Notes: a model not told the origin generated them from the letters alone. Positions 54,612-63,715 are shown, counted from the stretch's first letter. The stretch: 64,000 bases of DNA from an uncultured Acholeplasmatales bacterium (GCA_944323055.1 CALUQZ010000002.1:1-64000), one strand, 5' to 3'. Numbers and translations: made by a program.

Positions 54612-56159
54612 ATGGCAAAAAAATTAATTGAAATTAAAAATATATCTAAAAAATTTGGTGATAACATTGTTTTAGATAATTTAAGTTTATATATAAATGA
54701 AAATGAGTTTATAACATTACTTGGACCTTCTGGTTGTGGTAAAACAACTATATTAAGGATAATTGGTGGATTTGAAACGCTAGATAGTGGTGATATAGTT
54801 TTAGATGGTGTAAAAATTAACGATGTTCCAGCTCATTTAAGACCTGTTAATACTGTGTTTCAACGATATGCTTTATTTCCGCATTTAAATGTTTTTGATA
54901 ATGTGGCTTTTGGTTTACGTAATTTTAATAGAACTATTTCAGATATTAAAACTACAGTATCTCGTAAATATGAAAATGAGCGTAAAGAATTAGAAACTAA
55001 ATTAAAAGCTAAAAATATATCTAAAGAAGAAAAAAATGAAATAAAATATGAACTTAAAAAGATTAAAACTAAAATAAAAGAAGAAGTTTTAGAATCTAAG
55101 AATAATTTAATAGATAAAAGGCTTGAAGAAGTTGAATCTAAATATGAAAAGATAATAGCTGACTTGGATGAACAAATTGATATTGAGTGGGATAAAGATG
55201 ATGAGGTAAAGGCAGCTAAAGTTAGGTTAAAAGAAATTGATGAGTTAGTTGCGAATGAAGTTGCTAAAGGGGCTAAAGAGGAAAAAGAATATAAAAAATA
55301 TGAACAAGAAATTAAAAGCCTTAAGAGTGTAGCTAAATGGACTAAATTAACTGATTTAGAAAAACAAAAGAAAGAAGCTTTAAAGGATAAAGCTTTAGAA
55401 ATTAAAAGTGCTAAATCATTAATGAAAAATAAAAAGCAGATAAAGGAATCTGTTTTAAATGCATTAAAATTAGTTAAGTTAGATGGTTATGAATATCGCA
55501 GGATTGATCAAATGTCAGGTGGGCAGCAACAAAGGGTTGCTATTGCGAGAGCTATAGTCAATAGACCACGAATTTTACTATTAGATGAACCTTTAGCGGC
55601 CTTAGATTTAAAATTACGTCAAGCTATGCAATATGAGCTTAAAGAAATGCAAAAACAACTTGGTATAACTTTTATTTTTGTAACTCATGACCAAGAAGAA
55701 GCGTTAACAATGAGTGATACTATTGTGGTTATGAATGGTGGTAAAATTCAACAAATTGGTACTCCAGAAGATATTTATAACGAGCCAAAAAATCGCTTTG
55801 TTGCAAACTTTATTGGTGAATCTAATATTATTAGAGGAACATATTTAGGCAATAAAATGGTTTCATTTATGGGCAAAACATTTGAATGTGTTGATGCTAA
55901 TTTTAACAAAAATGAAACAGTAGATGTTGTTATTAGACCTGAAGATTTTGATATATTACCTGTAAAAGAAGCAAAATTAGTTGGAATAGTTGAAAAAGTA
56001 ATATTTAAAGGCATTCATTTTGAAATAACGGCAAAAGTTGAAGGACAAACTTTTATTATTAGAAAATATGAATTGTTTCATGTTGGTGATCAAATTGGAC
56101 TTTCTGTAGATCCTTTTGAAATTCATTTAATGAAGGTAATAGAAGATGAAAAATTATAA
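54612..56159 (+). CDS. potA: Spermidine/putrescine ABC transporter ATPase PotA with a large coiled-coil insertion
   Basis: 515 residues, versus ~370 in E. coli. Walker [10 protein letters not shown] (~residues 38-46), Q-loop [23 protein letters not shown], then about 175 extra residues (~110-285) of Lys/Glu-rich helix, then the signature [16 protein letters not shown], Walker [15 protein letters not shown]-loop VTHD and a C-terminal TOBE domain. The insert splits the helical subdomain; enlarged PotA proteins are known in mycoplasmas. First transporter gene, overlapping potB by 14 nt. Confidence 0.93.
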   Translation: MAKKLIEIKNISKKFGDNIVLDNLSLYINENEFITLLGPSGCGKTTILRIIGGFETLDSGDIVLDGVKINDVPAHLRPVNTVFQRYALFPHLNVFDNVAFGLRNFNRTISDIKTTVSRKYENERKELETKLKAKNISKEEKNEIKYELKKIKTKIKEEVLESKNNLIDKRLEEVESKYEKIIADLDEQIDIEWDKDDEVKAAKVRLKEIDELVANEVAKGAKEEKEYKKYEQEIKSLKSVAKWTKLTDLEKQKKEALKDKALEIKSAKSLMKNKKQIKESVLNALKLVKLDGYEYRRIDQMSGGQQQRVAIARAIVNRPRILLLDEPLAALDLKLRQAMQYELKEMQKQLGITFIFVTHDQEEALTMSDTIVVMNGGKIQQIGTPEDIYNEPKNRFVANFIGESNIIRGTYLGNKMVSFMGKTFECVDANFNKNETVDVVIRPEDFDILPVKEAKLVGIVEKVIFKGIHFEITAKVEGQTFIIRKYELFHVGDQIGLSVDPFEIHLMKVIEDEKL

Positions 56160-56991
56160 AAAATTTGCATTTCCCTATATAATTTGGATGCTTGTTTTAA
56201 CAGGCATACCAATTATAATGATGGTTATATTTGCCATTTCTAATACTAGTAGTTTTTCAACATATACGTTTAGTTTTTCTGATTTTGCTTTTAGTTTAAA
56301 TCACGGCTCAATAGCTTTCTCACCAGTCTTTTTTAAAGCTTTTTTAAGAAGTTTTGGTTATTCTTTAATTGCAACTTTTTTAACTTTTTTAATTGGTTAT
56401 CCAATTGCTTATATTATATCTAAAATGAAATCAAGGTATAAATTTTTACTGTTGTTAGTTTTTATTTTACCTATGTGGACTAATATGTTATTAAGAATCC
56501 AAACATTAAATAATTTATTTAAACCTAATTCTTTTTTATCTAATACGCTAGGTATATCCATAGATTTAACTAATTATAAAGCATTAAAAATCATAATTGT
56601 AATGACAATTGTTTATCTTCCATTTATGATATTTCCATGTTACACCGTGCTTGAAAAGTTAGATAATTCTTTATTAGAAGCGAGTCAAGATTTAGGTGCT
56701 AATCGAGTTAAATCATTTTTTAAAGTGACATTTCCTTTAACTGTTAAAGGTGTCTTTAGTGGTTTTATAATGGTTTTCTTACCATGTGCTATGGGTTTTT
56801 CTATTCCACAAATTGTAACAGATGGAGACCCAAATTATGCGATGATTGGTCAATTAATTGAAAGACAATTTATGTCATCAAGTCCAGCGTATAATGTAGG
56901 TAGTTTAATGAGTTTATTTATTTTAATATTTACTTTAGGTTCAATTTATTTAATTGGTAAAGTAGATAAGGAAGGAGAAACTTTACTATGA
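56146..56991 (+). CDS. potB: Spermidine/putrescine ABC transporter permease PotB
   Basis: 281 residues with six membrane helices and the binding-protein-dependent permease loop [23 protein letters not shown] near residue 185 (EAA motif). N-terminal helix [17 protein letters not shown]. Overlaps potA by 14 nt and potC by 4 nt. Confidence 0.92.
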   Translation: MKNYKKFAFPYIIWMLVLTGIPIIMMVIFAISNTSSFSTYTFSFSDFAFSLNHGSIAFSPVFFKAFLRSFGYSLIATFLTFLIGYPIAYIISKMKSRYKFLLLLVFILPMWTNMLLRIQTLNNLFKPNSFLSNTLGISIDLTNYKALKIIIVMTIVYLPFMIFPCYTVLEKLDNSLLEASQDLGANRVKSFFKVTFPLTVKGVFSGFIMVFLPCAMGFSIPQIVTDGDPNYAMIGQLIERQFMSSSPAYNVGSLMSLFILIFTLGSIYLIGKVDKEGETLL

Positions 56992-57821
56992 AAAATAATA
57001 AAAATCTAATTATTAAAATAATAGCTGGTTTGTTCTTATTCATCGTTCTTACTTTTACTTATCTACCAATTATAGTTATTGGGTTAACAAGTATTTCCAA
57101 TGATTTATTTGGTTTATCTATGACCAAACCTACCTTAGTATGGTATCAAACTATGTGGCATAGTCGTTCTTTGATGAATGCTATTATTTATACTTTACAA
57201 ATATCAATTTGTTCAACAATAATATCAATTATTTTTGGAACAATCTCAGCTATAGGTATTCATAGTTTATCTAAGAAAGCCAAACAAAAAGTAATCATGC
57301 TAAATAATGTACCAATATTAAATACGGATATTGTTTCTGCTGTATTTTTACTTATTATTTTCCAATTAGCTGGTATGATCTTAGGACGTAGTGTATTTGG
57401 TTTTACAACAACTTTAATTGCGCATGTATTGTTTTCAACACCATATGTTATTTTAAGCGTATTACCTAAATTAAATTCTATGAATGATGCTTCAATTTAT
57501 GAAGCTAGTTTAGATTTAGGCTGTTCACCTACTAAAACTTTGTATAAAATTGTTATACCTAATGTAAAAACAGGTATTATGACTGGTGGGTTGTTGGCTT
57601 TTACAATGAGTATAGATGATTTTATTATCACTTATTTTGTGACTGGTAAAAGGCAAAACTTTTCAACTTGGTTATATGGGTCTCTTAAAACGTTAAGAAA
57701 TGGCTTATGGAATCAAGCTTGCGCTTATAACACACTATTAATTATTATTACAATAGTTGTTGTATTTGGTTATCAATTTATTGTAATAACAAGAGATAAA
57801 AAAAGGAGTAAAGCGGTATGA
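56988..57821 (+). CDS. potC: Spermidine/putrescine ABC transporter permease PotC
   Basis: 277 residues with six helices, the start FTYLPIIVIGLTSIS, the EAA loop YEASLDLGCSPTKTLYKIVIPN and the TMSIDDFIITYFVTG segment characteristic of PotC. Overlaps potB and potD by 4 nt each. Confidence 0.93.
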   Translation: MKNNKNLIIKIIAGLFLFIVLTFTYLPIIVIGLTSISNDLFGLSMTKPTLVWYQTMWHSRSLMNAIIYTLQISICSTIISIIFGTISAIGIHSLSKKAKQKVIMLNNVPILNTDIVSAVFLLIIFQLAGMILGRSVFGFTTTLIAHVLFSTPYVILSVLPKLNSMNDASIYEASLDLGCSPTKTLYKIVIPNVKTGIMTGGLLAFTMSIDDFIITYFVTGKRQNFSTWLYGSLKTLRNGLWNQACAYNTLLIIITIVVVFGYQFIVITRDKKRSKAV

Positions 57822-58939
57822 AAAAAATAATTAGTTTACTCTTTATTATGACATCATTAATGGTATTAAATAGTTGTACATATTATCAGGAATTAATAAT
57901 ATTAAACTGGCAAGATTATTTATCATATGATTTAGTTAGGGCTTTTGAAGAAAAATATAATTGTGTTGTAACCGAGTTAACAACAACTAGTAACGAAAAT
58001 ATGTATAATGATATTTTAAATAGACGAGTTCCATACGATATAGTATTTCCTTCTGATTATATGGTAGATAAATTAGTTAAAAATGAGTTAATTCAAGAAA
58101 TTGATTTTACAAAACTTGAAAATTATAGTGAAGATATGTTTGTAGAAGAATTACAAACATTAATGTATAATGAGGCAAATATTCATTATAAAAACTATTA
58201 TGTTCCATATTTTTGGGGTAGCTTAGGAATCATGTATAGCACTAAAAATTATTCAAATATTGGTGAAATAATTGAAGAATATGGTTGGGCAGTATTCTTT
58301 GAAGATGTATTGCCAGAAGGTGCAAGTGTAGCCATGTACGATTCAAGTCGTGATGCTTTTGGATGTGCTGAACTTTATTTAGGATATAGTTTAAACACTA
58401 CTGATAAAAATAAATTAGATGAGTGTGCTGAATTAATTAGCAGCAGGAACTTCACTAAATGGGGTACAGATGATTTAAAAATAGATGTATCTGCTGGGAA
58501 TACTGATGTAGCTTTAGTGTATTCTGGAGATTTCTTCGATGCTTATTACGCCGATACAGATGGCGATAACCCAAGTAATGCTGAAACTTATAGCATTTAT
58601 GCTCCTACTAACCGTAATAACGTATTTTTTGATGCTATGGTAATTCCAATTACTAGTGAGGAAACTGATTTAGCATATAAATTTATCGATTTTATGCTAG
58701 ATTATGAAAATAGCTACATTAATACGGAAGCTGTTGGTTATTGTCCAACTCTTCAAAGCGTATATGATGGTGTTTTTAGCGATGAGGAATGGTCTGATAT
58801 AACAAGTATAGCTGCATATAACCCAGCTCTAGTTGTAGCAGAAGCTGGTGAAAATGCTGAGGTATATTTAGACTTAGGCGATGAAACATATAGCTGCATG
58901 GAATATCTGTATAACAATAAAATAAGATTTGGAAATTAG
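57818..58939 (+). CDS. potD: Spermidine/putrescine-binding lipoprotein PotD
   Basis: 373 residues. Signal peptide with lipobox LNSC (Cys ~20), so membrane-anchored. The mature start LIILNWQDYLSYDLVRAFEE and VPYDIVFPSDYMVDKL are typical PotD sequences, as is YFWGSLGIMYSTKNY. Last gene of the operon; terminator overlaps its stop. Confidence 0.94.
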   Translation: MKKIISLLFIMTSLMVLNSCTYYQELIILNWQDYLSYDLVRAFEEKYNCVVTELTTTSNENMYNDILNRRVPYDIVFPSDYMVDKLVKNELIQEIDFTKLENYSEDMFVEELQTLMYNEANIHYKNYYVPYFWGSLGIMYSTKNYSNIGEIIEEYGWAVFFEDVLPEGASVAMYDSSRDAFGCAELYLGYSLNTTDKNKLDECAELISSRNFTKWGTDDLKIDVSAGNTDVALVYSGDFFDAYYADTDGDNPSNAETYSIYAPTNRNNVFFDAMVIPITSEETDLAYKFIDFMLDYENSYINTEAVGYCPTLQSVYDGVFSDEEWSDITSIAAYNPALVVAEAGENAEVYLDLGDETYSCMEYLYNNKIRFGN

Positions 58940-58960
58940 GTGTTTTAGGACACCTTTTTT
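58938..58960 (+). terminator. Terminator of the pot operon
   Basis: AGGTGT (58938-58943) pairs with ACACCT (58950-58955), followed by TTTTT; the hairpin begins inside the potD stop codon. Confidence 0.85.
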
Positions 58961-58994
58961 ATACTATAAAACCTTTAAAAAAATTTCGCAAGGT

Positions 58995-59015
58995 ATCTAG
59001 TTTTTAAAACTAGAT
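58995..59015. repeat. 21-bp palindromic element, copy 1
   Basis: Perfect 10-bp arms ATCTAGTTTT / AAAACTAGAT around one T. Three further 21-nt copies occur at 59170, 63651 and 63695. It is separate from the potD terminator. Confidence 0.7.
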
Positions 59016-59137
59016 TTATTATAGTTTTATAACTTATTTAATATATTTTAAGTCTAAATAATCTAGAGTTAATTAATAGTTATGAAACGAAATTATCTTA
59101 ACTTTATTTTTTTTGTTAAATAATGTAAAATATAGAT

Positions 59138-59156
59138 AAAAAAAAAAAAAAAAAAA
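59138..59156. repeat. Poly(A) tract of 19 nt
   Basis: An uninterrupted run of 19 A in the 331-nt gene-free stretch between potD and the TGS-kinase gene, between palindrome copies 1 and 2. The rest of 58961-59270 is AT-rich without a recognisable gene; a promoter was not clear. Confidence 0.8.
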
Positions 59157-59169
59157 TAATTCAAAAGAT

Positions 59170-59190
59170 ATCTAGTTTTAATAACTAGAT
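59170..59190. repeat. 21-bp palindromic element, copy 2
   Basis: Arms ATCTAGTT / AACTAGAT around TTAAT; same length and ends as copy 1. Confidence 0.7.
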
Positions 59191-59270
59191 TATGTATTTT
59201 TATAAATCTTATTAATTTATTTATAATAACATTTGTAATGGCTTTTGAAACTATGAAAGGAAGGAAATAA

Positions 59271-60920
59271 ATGATAATTACTATCAATGGTAATAAACAA
59301 GAGTATAAGAAACCTTTAAAACTTCAAGATTTATTACCAGCAAATGAAAAAAAGCAGTATCAAGCTGCTAAAGTAAATAATAGAATAAGAGAACTTGATT
59401 ACATTGTAAAAGATGATGCTGTAGTTGAATTTTTAGATTTAACTGATCAAGATGCTTGTCGTATCTATCAATCTACTTTGCGTTATCTAATAGTTATGGC
59501 TGTAAAACAAATATTCCCTAAAAGTAGAGTAATCTTTAATTACAGTATTTCACGTTCTATATTTGCTAATATTACTAATTTAAATCGGATATTCACCAAA
59601 GCTGATTTAAAACAAATCGAAAGTAAATTAGATGAATTAATCGAGGCTGATTTACCAATTATTCGTAAGAGTATAACAAAAGAAGAAGCTGAAAAGTATT
59701 ATGAATCACAGGGATATTATGACAAAGTAAATGTTTTAAAATATCGACCAGAAGATACAGTACACATTTATGAATGTGGTGATTACAAAAATTATATGTT
59801 CGGATATATGTTACCATCTACTGGTTATATAAAAGACTATATTTTAAGACTATATACGCCAGGCTTTTTAATACAATATCCACGGTCTGAAACTAATGGT
59901 AAAATACCTAAGTTTGAGGATGCTCCTGTCTTTACAAACGCCTTAAGAGAAGCTAATAATTGGGGAAACATAATAGAAGCAAGCTATATTTCTCAAATGA
60001 ATCAAATTGTTGAAAAACATGAAGCATTAGAATTTATAAATGTTTGTGAAACTAAGCATAATAATATGCTAGCTGAATTAGGCGAAACAATTAAGAAAAA
60101 TATTGATGATATTAAATTAATAGCTATTGCTGGCCCGTCTTCAAGTGGTAAAACAACCTTCACTAATAGGCTTAGAATTGAGCTTATGAGCCGTGGTATT
60201 AAGCCTTTAATGATATCTATTGATGATTATTATTTAGGCATTGATAATGCTCCAAAAGATGAAGAAGGAAAGCCTGATTTAGAACATATAGATGCCTTAG
60301 ATCGAGATTTATTTAATGAACATATGTATCGTTTAATTGCTGGAGAAGAAGTAACATTACCACATTTTGACTTTGAAACTTCATCAAGAAAAGAAGGTAG
60401 AAAAGTTAAACTAGCTAAAAATCAACCAATTATGATTGAAGGAATTCATGCTTTAAATGATGATTTAACACCATCAATTCCTTCACATCAAAAGTATAGA
60501 ATTTATATTGCTCCACAAGCCCAAATGCATATAGATGATCAAAATCCAATAAGCATTTCTGATATAAGATTAATTAGAAGAATGGTTAGAGATCATAATT
60601 ATAGAAACTATAATTGTGAAAAGACTCTAGCTATTTGGCCATCTGTAAGAAGAGGAGAATTTAGGTGGATTTATCCTCATCAAGAAAAGGCTGATTATGT
60701 ATTTAATAGTGAGTTAACATATGAGTTATGTGTAATGAAAAAATATGCTTTACCACTACTTGAAGAAATAAAACCCGATAGTCCAAATTACATTACAGCT
60801 AATCGATTAGTGAAGTTTTTAAAGTATTTTAAAGATATTCAAGATCGTTGGGTTCCTTGTAATTCTTTATTACGAGAATTTATTGGTGACTCTATTTTCT
60901 ACACCGATGATAAAAATTAA
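59271..60920 (+). CDS. TGS-domain uridine kinase-like nucleoside kinase
   Basis: 549 residues. N-terminal TGS-like domain (residues ~1-62, INGNKQEYKKPLKLQDLLP), a threonyl-tRNA-synthetase-like second domain (~65-240), then a phosphoribulokinase/uridine kinase P-loop domain: AIAGPSSSGKTTFTNRL, SIDDYYLG, LPHFDFETSSRKEG and IMIEGIHALND. This fused architecture is widespread in Firmicutes and annotated as nucleoside kinase. Proposed substrate uridine/cytidine. GGAAGG precedes the start; a terminator follows. Confidence 0.88.
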   Translation: MIITINGNKQEYKKPLKLQDLLPANEKKQYQAAKVNNRIRELDYIVKDDAVVEFLDLTDQDACRIYQSTLRYLIVMAVKQIFPKSRVIFNYSISRSIFANITNLNRIFTKADLKQIESKLDELIEADLPIIRKSITKEEAEKYYESQGYYDKVNVLKYRPEDTVHIYECGDYKNYMFGYMLPSTGYIKDYILRLYTPGFLIQYPRSETNGKIPKFEDAPVFTNALREANNWGNIIEASYISQMNQIVEKHEALEFINVCETKHNNMLAELGETIKKNIDDIKLIAIAGPSSSGKTTFTNRLRIELMSRGIKPLMISIDDYYLGIDNAPKDEEGKPDLEHIDALDRDLFNEHMYRLIAGEEVTLPHFDFETSSRKEGRKVKLAKNQPIMIEGIHALNDDLTPSIPSHQKYRIYIAPQAQMHIDDQNPISISDIRLIRRMVRDHNYRNYNCEKTLAIWPSVRRGEFRWIYPHQEKADYVFNSELTYELCVMKKYALPLLEEIKPDSPNYITANRLVKFLKYFKDIQDRWVPCNSLLREFIGDSIFYTDDKN

Positions 60921-60944
60921 ACTTGACTTTTGTCAAGTTTTTTA
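60919..60944 (+). terminator. Terminator after the nucleoside kinase
   Basis: ACTTGAC (60921-60927) pairs with GTCAAGT (60932-60938), followed by TTTTTT. Confidence 0.85.
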
Positions 60945-60964
60945 TTTTTATGTGTAAAAAAATA

Positions 60965-60995
60965 AATATACTCATTTTTTAAAAATGAATATATT
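60965..60995. promoter_or_regulatory. Large palindrome upstream of the Fic-like gene (candidate operator)
   Basis: 15-nt arms AATATACTCATTTTT / AAAAATGAATATATT with one mismatch around a single T. Related half-sites recur at 62329-62360 and 62393-62412. Confidence 0.55.
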
Positions 60996-61040
60996 GAAAG
61001 TTGTGCCAATATATAATATAATTAACATGAGGTGACATTA

Positions 61041-62147
61041 ATGAGCTGTCTAAAAAATATAGATAGATTACAAATAAGTAATACAACAATGATGAAATTA
61101 TTAAAATTATATGAATATAAAGGGAAAGACTATTACTATGAGAATATATTAAAAGGCACTTTATCACAAATAATAAAGCAAACTATAGAACGTGATAGCT
61201 TTTATTTAGCTAAAATAATGGATCTAAATATTACCAATAATAGAATAAAATTATTAATAAAAAAGGATTCAAACCCTAAAAATAATGATGAAACTATCTT
61301 AAAAAATATTAAAAATGTCTTTAAAATAGTAGCAGAAGAGTCCGATAAATTAGAACTAACCAATAACGAATTCTTAAGATTAGGTATAAGAATATATAGT
61401 GGGGTTGAAAATGTTAGATATGTAACAGAAAATTATACGGTAAAAGTTAATCTTTTAAATGAGAAAAAAACGGAATCTAGACGTAAAAAAATTGATGAAT
61501 TATTGTTAACATACATTAAATTATTAAATAGTAATGACTATGAATTAACTAATTTAGTTACGAATTTTTATATGGATTTTATAAATATAAAACCATTTAA
61601 TATCGGAAATGAAGTAGTTGGGTTAATGTTAATATACTTATTATTATTAAAAGAACAGTTTAAAATGTTTCACTATGTTTCATTTTTTGAGTTAATTTAT
61701 GAAAATTATGAGGAATTTAAATCATTAGTAAATAAAGCTAATTTTAATTATGAAGATGGTTATTCACAAACTGCACCACTAAATAATTTTATTATAGATA
61801 TTCTAATTGATGGTTATAATAAAGTAGATAAATTAGCAAGTGATACTAAATTTGATGGAAATATAATGAAAACCTATAATATCGAAAATACGATAATGAA
61901 ATTAGGTGAAGTATTTACAAAGGAAGATATCAGAGCAAAACATCCATATGTCAGTCTATCTACAATAGATAGAACATTAAAAAGAATGCGTGAAGAAAAT
62001 AAGATTCGACCACTTGGGGTAGGGCGTAGTGCATCCTGGGTTCGTATTTCAAATTACGAAAGATTTGATGCAGGAAATAGTAGACAAATGAGTTTATATG
62101 ATATCATTATGAATAATCAAGAAGAAGATGAGAAAGCTGAAAAGTAA
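61041..62147 (+). CDS. Fic-like fold protein with C-terminal winged helix, catalytic signature lost
   Basis: About 368 residues from ATG 61041, with GAGGTGAC upstream (a GTG 9 nt earlier is less likely). Residues ~150-200 resemble the Fic core, where VTNFYMDFINIKPFNIGNEVVG aligns by pattern with the F-x-x-IHPFxxGNGRxGR motif: catalytic His is Lys184 and GNGR is replaced by GNEV. Residues ~290-345 (TKEDIRAKHPYVSLSTIDRTLKRMREENKI) form a winged helix as in Fic-family C-termini. It may be a DNA-binding regulator derived from a Fic protein. The Fic relation is an inference from a short match. Confidence 0.5.
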   Translation: MSCLKNIDRLQISNTTMMKLLKLYEYKGKDYYYENILKGTLSQIIKQTIERDSFYLAKIMDLNITNNRIKLLIKKDSNPKNNDETILKNIKNVFKIVAEESDKLELTNNEFLRLGIRIYSGVENVRYVTENYTVKVNLLNEKKTESRRKKIDELLLTYIKLLNSNDYELTNLVTNFYMDFINIKPFNIGNEVVGLMLIYLLLLKEQFKMFHYVSFFELIYENYEEFKSLVNKANFNYEDGYSQTAPLNNFIIDILIDGYNKVDKLASDTKFDGNIMKTYNIENTIMKLGEVFTKEDIRAKHPYVSLSTIDRTLKRMREENKIRPLGVGRSASWVRISNYERFDAGNSRQMSLYDIIMNNQEEDEKAEK

Positions 62148-62161
62148 CTCATCTTTTTTTT
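62127..62161 (+). terminator. Terminator of the Fic-like gene
   Basis: GATGAG (62127-62132) pairs with CTCATC (62148-62153), followed by seven or more T; it overlaps the stop codon. Confidence 0.75.
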
Positions 62162-62328
62162 CGGAGTAAAACTAAAGACACCTCAAAGTATAAAAGAGAA
62201 GAAAAGAAGTGCGTGAATCGTAAACGAATAAAAAGTTTTATTTTTGTAGGTGAAATCGAGCGTTTGAGCTGTACAATTGTCTTGATTTTAACTTTTCGAT
62301 TCGTCATTTGAGTCAAAATCGGTAAGAA

Positions 62329-62360
62329 AACATACTCATTTTAAATGATATGAATATGTT
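62329..62360. promoter_or_regulatory. Inverted repeat related to the Fic-like gene palindrome, site 2
   Basis: AACATACTCAT (62329-62339) and ATGAATATGTT (62350-62360) match as inverted repeats at 10 of 11 positions; half-site TACTCAT/ATGAATA is shared with the palindrome at 60965. Confidence 0.4.
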
Positions 62361-62392
62361 TATGAAAGAAGTAATAGCAAAAAAAGTCAATA

Positions 62393-62412
62393 AATACACT
62401 CATGAATATATT
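62393..62412. promoter_or_regulatory. Inverted repeat related to the Fic-like gene palindrome, site 3
   Basis: AATACACTCA and TGAATATATT abut at 62393-62412 and match as inverted repeats at 8 of 10 positions; 48 bp left of dif. Confidence 0.35.
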
Positions 62413-62460
62413 AAGCCATTCTTTTCAAATCGATTTTTATCATTTTTAAATATTTAAATA

Positions 62461-62488
62461 ACTTCCTATAATATATATTATGTTAACC
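62461..62488 (+). other. dif: dif site (XerC/XerD chromosome dimer resolution site)
   Basis: 28 bp: left arm ACTTCCTATAA, centre TATATA, right arm TTATGTTAACC. This is nearly identical to the Bacillus/Firmicutes dif sequence as I recall it, and the right arm resembles the XerD half of E. coli dif (TTATGTTAAAT). The context (gene-free, convergent gene orientation) fits the replication terminus. Confidence 0.88.
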
Positions 62489-63650
62489 AATAAATTACTT
62501 AAGAATAATCTTATTATTTGATTTTTGTGGATAAGTGGAAAACTAAAATAATTTATGAAATCGCTATTTAGGCTTACTGCTTAATTTTTTTAGATTTTAA
62601 AAATCGAGTTCATGGATTGCCAATGAATCGACGATTCGTTTTTTCTGTGTAAACGCCTGTTTGATTAAAATATAAATATGTTTACACAAATTTTGGCAAT
62701 ATACATAATTATAGTAATCATTACACCTAGTTTTAAAAACTATATATTAAACGAAAATTTATACGTGTCACCCATTTAGGTTTTATAAAGATAATTATAT
62801 ATAAATACCTACACTTATTTGTTATAAATTAACTATAAATATATCATTTTTATCTATCTATTTTTCTTATTGCCAGACTATATCGACTCTATATTTTCAT
62901 GGTTTTTGAAGTTTGATTTCTTGTTTTCTACTAGTTTTTGATCTCTGTTTTTATCCTTTTTTATTCCTTAAAACACCTGGTTAAAAGATTAGTTTTGTTT
63001 ATAAAAATTAATAAACGAATTTTATTTTCATCAATTTTCATACTTTTTTCATACCTTTAAAATCATCTGGTTTTTATGCCTCAATCATTTAAATATCCGT
63101 GTTTATTTCTGATTTTAGCATTCCACTACACTATCTGCCATTTTAACTCATTTTTAGTTTATTAGCACTTTTTTGCTATAATTGCCAATCCCATTTATAT
63201 ATCCTACAATTTACTTTCCTTATACGGCAATTATTGAGGTTTTTAAGAAGCCTAAAAAAACTATTTTAAGACTGGCTTTAAAATCATATTATTGTTTTTA
63301 TTAATCGCTCTTCTTTTTATTGTTCTACTGTTTGCTAAATCGAGTTCCTTTATTTTGATTTTTTATTAACTCGATTTCTCTATTTAACTTAAATATTTAA
63401 GAATATATATTTATGCATATCCATATCTTCTCATTTAAAATTATTTTCTATATAAAAACTTTTATTATAATATTTTATACTCATATTCTTGACAAATAAT
63501 TAAAATAAGGGTTTTACCATTTAAATATATTCAAATTATCGATTTGACGAAACTATATATTTTATATTTTTTATAAATTCTTGTAAGTAAAATATTTATA
63601 TAAAATATAATTATATTAAATTAAACTTTACAAAATAAATTTAGTCTTCA

Positions 63651-63671
63651 ATCTAGTTTCTTAACCTAGAT
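63651..63671. repeat. 21-bp palindromic element, copy 3
   Basis: Begins ATCTAGTT and ends CCTAGAT; imperfect version of the element at 58995, followed by TTTTTT. Confidence 0.6.
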
Positions 63672-63694
63672 TTTTTATTTTAATTCATTCTTTA

Positions 63695-63715
63695 ATCTAG
63701 TATTAAAAACTAGAT
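63695..63715. repeat. 21-bp palindromic element, copy 4
   Basis: Arms ATCTAGT / ACTAGAT around a 7-nt centre; 44 bp after copy 3. Confidence 0.6.

Larger units (their letters stand above)
62162..63650. other. Gene-free terminus region
   Basis: About 1.5 kb with no open frame or RNA gene that I can support, in a sequence otherwise almost fully coding. It lies at a convergence of gene direction (+ genes to the left, - strand gene to the right) and contains a dif site. The + strand is notably T-rich right of dif. Short motifs recur: ATCG/CGAT about 16 times, AAATCGAGTT at 62601-62610 and 63337-63346, its inverse at 63368-63377, and AAATCGAG at 62253-62260. One perfect DnaA box (TGTGGATAA) is at 62526-62534. 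Confidence 0.7.

Noticed and set aside
62526-62534. Perfect DnaA box as evidence for oriC
   Set aside because: Only one box was seen, no dnaA/dnaN genes are nearby, and the dif site with converging gene direction points to the terminus instead.
62162-63650. Decayed - strand gene in the terminus region
   Set aside because: The - strand is purine-rich as coding strands are here, but I could not read any continuous or frameshifted protein-like sequence.
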